Source: Mesocentrotus franciscanus
Taxonomy: Eukaryota; Echinodermata; Echinoidea; Camarodonta; Strongylocentrotidae
Assembly (NCBI GenBank): GCA_037976565.1
Contig: CP137686.1
Location: 3,700,019-3,764,018, forward strand
DNA length: 64,000 bases
Reading direction: 5' to 3'
Program-made: the position numbers and the translations under genes
The notes under the pieces: model-generated
Told to the model about the DNA's origin: nothing
Databases searched by the model: none
The model's input: only the letters and a program-made list of their open reading frames with translations
Part shown: in pieces, positions 58,712 to 64,000 of the stretch
How the letters are laid out: every line of letters begins with the position of its first letter
Position numbering within the stretch: position 1 is the stretch's first letter

Positions 58712-59904
58712 CTGGAAGATAGTGAAAGAACGATTCAATATCAAGACTTCAAGCCATTAATGACAAGTTTAATTTAATAATCCCATCATTCTTCACTATC
58801 TTTAATTGAAACTTGTTCAGCTGTGGTTGAAATTTATTTTTAAAATGCATTGTACTTTTTCTTGGGGAAGGGGGATCTTACCTTTTAGTTTCGTTTTCTA
58901 TTCTCAATCTATAGAATTGTATAAATAGCATCAAATTGTTTCATTCTTTTTATTTTGCACATTTTGATACATGTATATATGTTTACTTTACATTAAGTAT
59001 TTGGCTTTTCTTTCTGATGTGTTGACAATAAATTATCATTCTATTCCTTAAAATATCTCTTGTCTCTCCGATATATATTTTCCACAAATAGAGAAAGATA
59101 GATATGGTATGATTACGACTATGATGTAACAATATATAATATGTTAATTCCGTTCCCAAGCAATGGCCATTTCAACGCAATGTACACAGTCATGTACTCA
59201 TTTTTTTGTATACAGTTTGTCGCACTCAATTGTAATGTTGAATTCACTATCTGACGAAATAATTTGAAACCGGTAATAGTGAATTGAAACTCACAAGGAT
59301 CTTTATTTAAATTTGGTTTTTACTTTTTCTTTAACCATGACGGATGAATTTCCATAATAAATTATTTGTATATACATATATTAGTATGCCTCTATGAGCG
59401 TCCTGCATGACAGCCCGCCCAACGGACAGATCGACCAAAGATAACCCGATCACAGGCCATGGACAACTCGTCTGGGTCTAGTTGTCCAGGGTAGGGTGTC
59501 ACTCTATCCGGACAACTCGACCAACTATGTTTTCTCATGATTTTATGAACTAAAGTCAATTATTTCACTCTGATTTGTAGGTGGTAAAGTATATCCACAC
59601 GAACATCATTAAAGTAAGAATAGTTTCTTACATAAATCTAATAAAAACCTATTTAAAAAACTGTTGGATTTCATTATACATTACACACAAACACACACAC
59701 ATACACCCGCACACACACATATATGAATACAAGTAGTACTACGCAATAAATGATGAGCAGAATGAACCGTTTTTATTAGGTTACGTGACCTAATAAAACT
59801 GTTGGTTTTAAAACTGTTGGTCTTCCCTATCTTCATCATTTTTTTTGCATAGTTGTATCTAAAAATATATAGAGCCTATTATAAACTAGAGCTATGTTTA
59901 AAAC

Positions 59905-59944
<40 letters not shown>

Positions 59945-60105
59945 TGTATAATGCGATAAATAACGAACCTTCATACAAGAAGTAACTATTATTAACTGAG
60001 AAAGCCCCTTTGTGGAAATATTTAAGAGTAATTTTTTTTTGTAGGCAATTAATTATTTATTGTGTTTTTGCATATTTTCAAACTCCGGGCAGAACTCAAT
60101 ACTTT

Positions 60106-60145
<40 letters not shown>

Positions 60146-60454
60146 TATATACTGTATATATATATATATATATATATACGTGTGTGTTTGTGTGTGTGTG
60201 TAAATATCCCGGGCAAAATGGGAACAATGACCATGCAATGATGGCAACGAATTACCCGGGTGAGTAGTTACAGACGAGGTACATGTCAGGTCTGTAATAT
60301 GGATGATGTGGACATCCAGCCCTGCCACATCCAATGAAAGAGGATGAAGCCCACGCCATCTGTATATGTATACCAAAATTTAAAAAATGGTAATGACAAT
60401 AAAACAAGGACAACAATAACAAATACAACTACTACAACAACTAGTACTTCTACG

Positions 60455-60485
<31 letters not shown>

Positions 60486-61383
60486 ATAATAATGATAATG
60501 ATAATAATTGATAATAAAATAATAAACATGATGATGATAATAATGATAATAACAATTAATGATGTTAATAACAATAATAATAATCATCATCATTACCATC
60601 ATCGTCGTCGTCGTACGCTTTTTTTAAAAGAACGCTACCAACATACAGTCAAACTATTCAAGCCCCTGGTAAATTTAATGTTTATGTGTTTTTCGTAACT
60701 CAAGAATGTAAGGAGGACTGGTTGAATTAGGGCCTTTGTTGAATACTGTTAGCTGTAACTGTATCACATTTTTAAAGAAACATAAATCAGGAAGAAAAAA
60801 AAATCACATGCTTAAAAAATGACCAAACTTGGTAAGGGTATGAATATAACTTAGTTGTTAATTGTATATATTGTCAACAGCTAAAAAGGGTTTTGAGCTT
60901 TGAAACTAATGCCTCAGTCACACCTTTGCGTATTTGGCTTGCGTATTGCTGCGTATTTATGGCAAGCCGGTTTAACACTTATTCCTATTTCTTGATATCA
61001 AGAAATGATTTTCTGTTGTAAAGCAATGGTAATTCCTGATATCAAGAATTCATTTCTTGATATCAAGAAATAGGAATAAATGTTAAAACGGCTTACCATA
61101 AATACGCAGCAATGCGCAAGCCAAATACACAAAGGTATGACTGAGGCATTACCTGAATGTAGTGGGCACAGAATGTGGAACAGGTGTGGGTTTCGAAGTT
61201 ATAATCATCCTTTTCGTCAATCCACGAATCCAGTACAGAATCAACAGTGCCGTTCCACACTTTGGTGACGATTTGGCCTACACGAGTCCATTCTGTTTTA
61301 CTTCGGAGAGTTCGGAAGTTGAAGCCACGGCCGCATATGTATGCCCACCTCTGGGCATAATATGCAAGGTCAGAGCTCCATTG
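58611..61383 (-). CDS. CAP-superfamily secreted protein (CRISP/PI15/GLIPR1-like), partial
   Basis: Three exons (61383-61153, 60359-60256, 58711-58611) join in phase 0, 2 and leave in phase 1. They give most of a CAP domain: QWSSDLAYYAQRWAYICGRG, SWIDEKDDYNFE, CSTFCAHYIQ, MAWASSSFIGCGRAGCP, MYLVCNYSPG and ESGLPCSSCPDSEG...CKDNLC. HYxQ...W.SS..IGC and VCNYSP are the two CAP signatures, and PCSxCP...CxxNLC is the Cys-rich hinge after it. CAP proteins are secreted, disulfide-rich and have diverse roles. The position of the usual GEN glutamate is Gln (VGQI). The 5' exons (signal peptide, first histidine) and the 3' end are not found here. Confidence 0.92.
58712..60106. other. CAP intron: unique DNA plus microsatellites
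   Basis: It contains (CA)n at 59686-59719, (GT)n at 59910-59948, and a short palindrome ttattaggttacgtgacctaataa at about 59776-59799. No exon recognised. Confidence 0.6.
60107..60202. repeat. (AT)n and (GT)n microsatellite next to CAP exon B
   Basis: About 70 bases of (AT)n, then tgtgtgtttgtgtgtgtgtg. Confidence 0.95.
60256..60359 (-). CDS. CAP protein exon B: second CAP signature
   Basis: Encodes MAWASSSFIGCGRAGCPHHP and YYRPDMYLVCNYSPG; acceptor ATACATATACAG, donor GG|GTAATT, phase 2. Confidence 0.92.
60440..60615. repeat. (ACT)n, (ATG/AAT)n and (CGT)n tracts
   Basis: Simple triplet repeats in the intron between CAP exons A and B. Confidence 0.9.
60909..61149. mobile_element. 241-bp inverted-repeat element flanked by TA, at the CAP exon A donor
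   Basis: Left end atgcctcagtcacacctttg, right end inverted caaaggtatgactgaggcat; arms of about 100 bp also share cgtattgctgcgtatttatg and atttcttgatatcaagaaat. It is flanked by TA (60907-60908 and 61150-61151), as with Tc1/mariner-type insertions. The right TA supplies part of the GTA of the splice donor. Confidence 0.88.
61153..61383 (-). CDS. CAP protein exon A: core helices of the CAP domain
   Basis: 77 codons, phase 0 both ends. Acceptor CGTTCTCTGGTTACAG, donor CAG|GTAATG. It contains the helix WSSDLAYYAQRWAYIC, the WIDEKDDY segment and CSTFCAHYIQ. An inverted-repeat element begins at the third base of the downstream intron. Confidence 0.92.
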
Positions 61384-62049
61384 CTGTAACCAGAGAACGA
61401 GGCAATATTAGGATACTTTTTTTCTTCATTTATGTCGCTTCATTGAAAGTAAATTAGTTGTAAAAAATAAAAAATAAACAAAGATTACTTAGTTGCATTG
61501 TTCAAAGTTATATGAAAGAATGCATTCATCAAAACTGACAAATTAAGGAACGAAAATGGGATAAGAAATCTAAAAAGAATTGTTCAACATATTGCACTTC
61601 AAAATGATAATAAACTCTAGACATCGAAACTGTTACATGTAAATTTTCCTTTTGGCTGCGATAAAAGAACTTTACAATTATTATTACAACAATCCTGATG
61701 AAACTCTTGCATTATGATAATGATCATAAACAAATATTTTTCATCATGAAGTAAGAACAGAAAAAGAGAAACGTAAAGAGACAAACTGGGGAAGATCGTC
61801 AACAAAGAGAGAAAAAAGGATCTGTTGAGAAAGGAAGATCATATAAGAGTGCCATTTCATTTACTCATTGTATACATTTGAAACCAATTTAGGCAATTAA
61901 ATAATTAGCATTGAATAATAATATTGGGTATTTATGATCATAATTACCAGTGGCGTAATGAGCAAAAAAGTTTTGGGGGGCTGGCAGACAAAAAAAATCC
62001 GCATCACACCACTCTTACATGCAGGCCCCGCTGAACGTTTTTCAAAGTG
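61384..62049. other. 5' flank or intron of the CAP gene; no exon seen
   Basis: AT-rich DNA. I searched for the preceding CAP exon (signal peptide, HN..R motif) and found none. Confidence 0.5.
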
Positions 62050-62810
62050 GGGAGGCTAAATCAGGTAGAGCGTAGTGTAAATTGGCGTGGGGTCTAGGGG
62101 CAAAGCCCCGGCAGGGGTCAAGGGGCGGAAGCTCAGGGGGTATGGGCATTTAATTACGGTCAGATGAGCATATTTTGATACCTCATGACACTGGCAGGTC
62201 ACTAATTTACGTGGGGTCCAGGGGGCTGAGCCCCCCAGAAACTCAGGGATTTGAGGCATTTTATAACGGTCATTGAGCATTCAGCGGCCCGCTTTAGGCT
62301 CCTTGGTAGGATCAAGGGGGCGGAGCCCCCGGAAGCTCAGGGGTTATACGCATTTAATTACGGTCAGATGAGCATATTTTGATACCTTATTTGGGACACT
62401 GGCAGGTCACTAATTGGCGTGGGGTCCAGTGGGCGGAGCCCCCGGAAGCTCAAGGGTTTTAGGCATTACATAACAGTCAGATGAGTATCCATGGGCTCGC
62501 CTTAGGGCCCTTGGTTAGGTCCAAGGGAAGAGCCCCCGGAAGCTCAGGGGTTTTAGGCGTTTAATTACGGTCAGATGAGCATTTTTTGGATACCTTATTA
62601 TTTGATGACACTGGCAGGACACTAAATAAATTGGCGTGGGGTCCAGTTGCAGAGCCCCCAGAAGCTCGAGGGTTTTAGGCAATAAATTACCGTTGGATGA
62701 GCATCCAGGGGCCCGCCTTAGGGCCCTAGGTGGAATCCAGGGGACAGAGCCCCGGAAGCTCAGGGGTTTTAGGCATTAAATCACGGTCACTGAGATGAGT
62801 ATATTTTGAT
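62050..62810. repeat. Tandem array of the ggtcagatgagcat family, about 7 units
   Basis: Alternating units carry ggggtccagggggcggagcc, gaagctcaggggttttaggc and aattacggtcagatgagcat, with gataccttat...gacactggcaggtcacta inserted in every other unit. Same family as 11870-12145. Confidence 0.9.
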
Positions 62811-62881
62811 ACCTCATTTTTTTTCCGACACTGGCAAGTCACTATTCTTTCTTTCTTTCTCTTTCTTTCTATTTCTCTTTA

Positions 62882-63757
62882 GCAGGGGAGGATCTAGCTT
62901 TTTGCTAAGGGGGGGGGGATTTGACCAAATGACGATGCAGAGCATCGTCCTCGAGCCGCGAAGCGGCGAGGCGATTTTAGGGGGCTATTTTGAACCCCCG
63001 GCCCCGGCCCGTAAGTGATGTTTTCCTGCTGGCATTTACAAACATAATGGAGATCATAAAATGCAGTGCTTGATAATGTCTTTTTAAATCAAGTAACAGT
63101 TAAAACAATTTGACCCAATGACGATGCGGAGCATCGTCCACGAGCCGCGTAGCGGCGAGGCGATTTGGGGGCTATTTTGAACCCTCGTAAGTGATGTTTT
63201 CCTGGCATCTACTAACACAATGGAGACCATAAAGCAGTGCATGATAACGTCTTTTTAAATCAAGTAACAGTTTAAACAGGGGCTATTTTGAACCCCTGGC
63301 CCGAAAGTTAAGTTTTCCTGGTATCTTCTAACACAATGGAGACCATAAAAAGCAGTGCCTGATAACGTCTTTTTAAATCGAGTAACAGTTAAAACAATTT
63401 GACCCAATGACGATGCAGAAGATCGTCCACGAGCCGCGTAGCGGCGAGGCGATTTTTTTTTTTTTTTTTGGGGGCTATTTTGAACCCCCCGGCCCGTTAG
63501 TGATGTTTTCCTGGCATCTGCTTACACATTGGAAACCATAAAAAGCAGTACATGATAACGTCGTTTTAAATCAAGTAACAGTTTAATACACAGTAATATC
63601 CAGAGTTATCATGTGTTTGGTTAAGTTACCAAGATGAGTTGAATATCTTCTCACAATATTTGCACTTGAAAGATTTCTCTTCAGTGTGCATTTTTTGATT
63701 TTTGATTTTTTTTTGGCGGCCTAAGGGAGGGGGGTTAAACCCCCCGTAGATCCGCGC
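62882..63757. mobile_element. Hairpin-module element with three to four tandem units
   Basis: Left end agcaggggaggatctagctt, right end cccccgtagatccgcgcctg. Units of about 185 bp contain gacgatgcggagcatcgtcc (8-bp hairpin), gagccgcgtagcggcgaggc (second hairpin), gggggctattttgaaccccc and gtgatgttttcctggcatct. A zinc-finger-like scrap lies in its right part. Confidence 0.8.
63626..63691 (-). pseudogene. C2H2 zinc-finger coding scrap
   Basis: The minus strand reads MHTEEKSFKCKYCEKIFNSS then W and a stop: a linker (HTxEKxF) and the first CxxC...F half of a C2H2 finger. There is no second half and no flanking fingers, so it is a fragment. Confidence 0.6.
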
Positions 63758-64000
63758 CTGTTAAGTATACTTTTTTCCAAAAGGGGGGGGGGGCGGAGCT
63801 CGAGGCCCGGATCCCCGTCGTTCTGCGGGCCCTGCCATGTAGGCCTCTAAATAAGCATATTTCTTGCCTGACTGTAAATTTGTAATTTTCCAACAAACGC
63901 ATAAAAAAATATAATTTACTAAAAAGTGAGGACAAATCTCGGGTAATTATGTCATTTCAGCAACATTTGTAAATCACCGGTATCGAATTAGAAATGAACC
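63758..64000. repeat. Right edge: repeat-derived sequence continuing out of the window
   Basis: G-run at 63783-63794; the final 45 bases (atttcagcaacatttgtaaa, aattagaaat) match 12155-12202, so another copy of that repeat context is cut by the edge. Confidence 0.7.

Overview
The window is AT-rich animal genomic DNA with small exons, canonical GT/AG introns, abundant microsatellites and many short non-autonomous transposable elements. The three recognisable genes (a TNF-superfamily ligand, the chromatin remodeling factor RSF1 and a CAP-superfamily secreted protein), the tRNA-derived SINEs and the TTAAAGG-ended inverted-repeat elements suggest a marine invertebrate deuterostome, most likely an echinoderm. 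That assignment is inference. There is no sign of a bacterial operon, CRISPR array or phage.

All three genes lie on the minus strand. (1) 24-3991: a complete four-exon TNF-superfamily ligand. It encodes a 303-residue type II membrane protein with a C-terminal TNF homology domain, and every exon junction is in phase. A candidate promoter at 4753-4799 pairs a palindromic kappa-B site with a TATA box. (2) 26900-51293: the complete coding region of RSF1 in 14 exons. It encodes about 1,666 residues: an N-terminal DDT/WHIM-type region, a giant charged exon with an AT-hook core, a PHD finger split by an intron, a coiled coil, and the conserved acidic C-terminus. Four one-base frame breaks in short homopolymers interrupt an otherwise conserved reading frame. 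(3) 58611-61383: three exons of a CAP-superfamily gene (CRISP/PI15/GLIPR1-like); the 5' exons lie beyond the window or were not found, and no 3' terminal exon was found.

Between and inside the genes: 4.9-26.9 kb is intergenic and consists of CT, GAT, ACT and ATT tracts, foldback elements, tandem duplications and SINEs. The RSF1 introns hold a LINE 3' end, SINEs on both strands, several foldback elements, a 70-bp tandem repeat, two decayed tandem copies of RSF1 exon 4, and a 3.4-kb element with 21-bp inverted termini carrying a nested 0.7-kb palindrome. From 51.3 to 58 kb and from 61.4 to 64 kb the DNA is mostly repeats. The last 2 kb holds a tandem-repeat family shared with 11.9-12.1 kb and a hairpin-module element carrying a scrap of C2H2 zinc-finger code.

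The genes are not functionally linked. The most interesting signals are two transposable-element insertions that begin at or within a few bases of 5' splice sites (CAP exon at 61153, RSF1 exon 6 at 37864), the decayed exon duplications, the kappa-B/TATA arrangement upstream of the TNF ligand, the 3.4-kb element, and the glutamine that replaces a usual CAP-tetrad glutamate.
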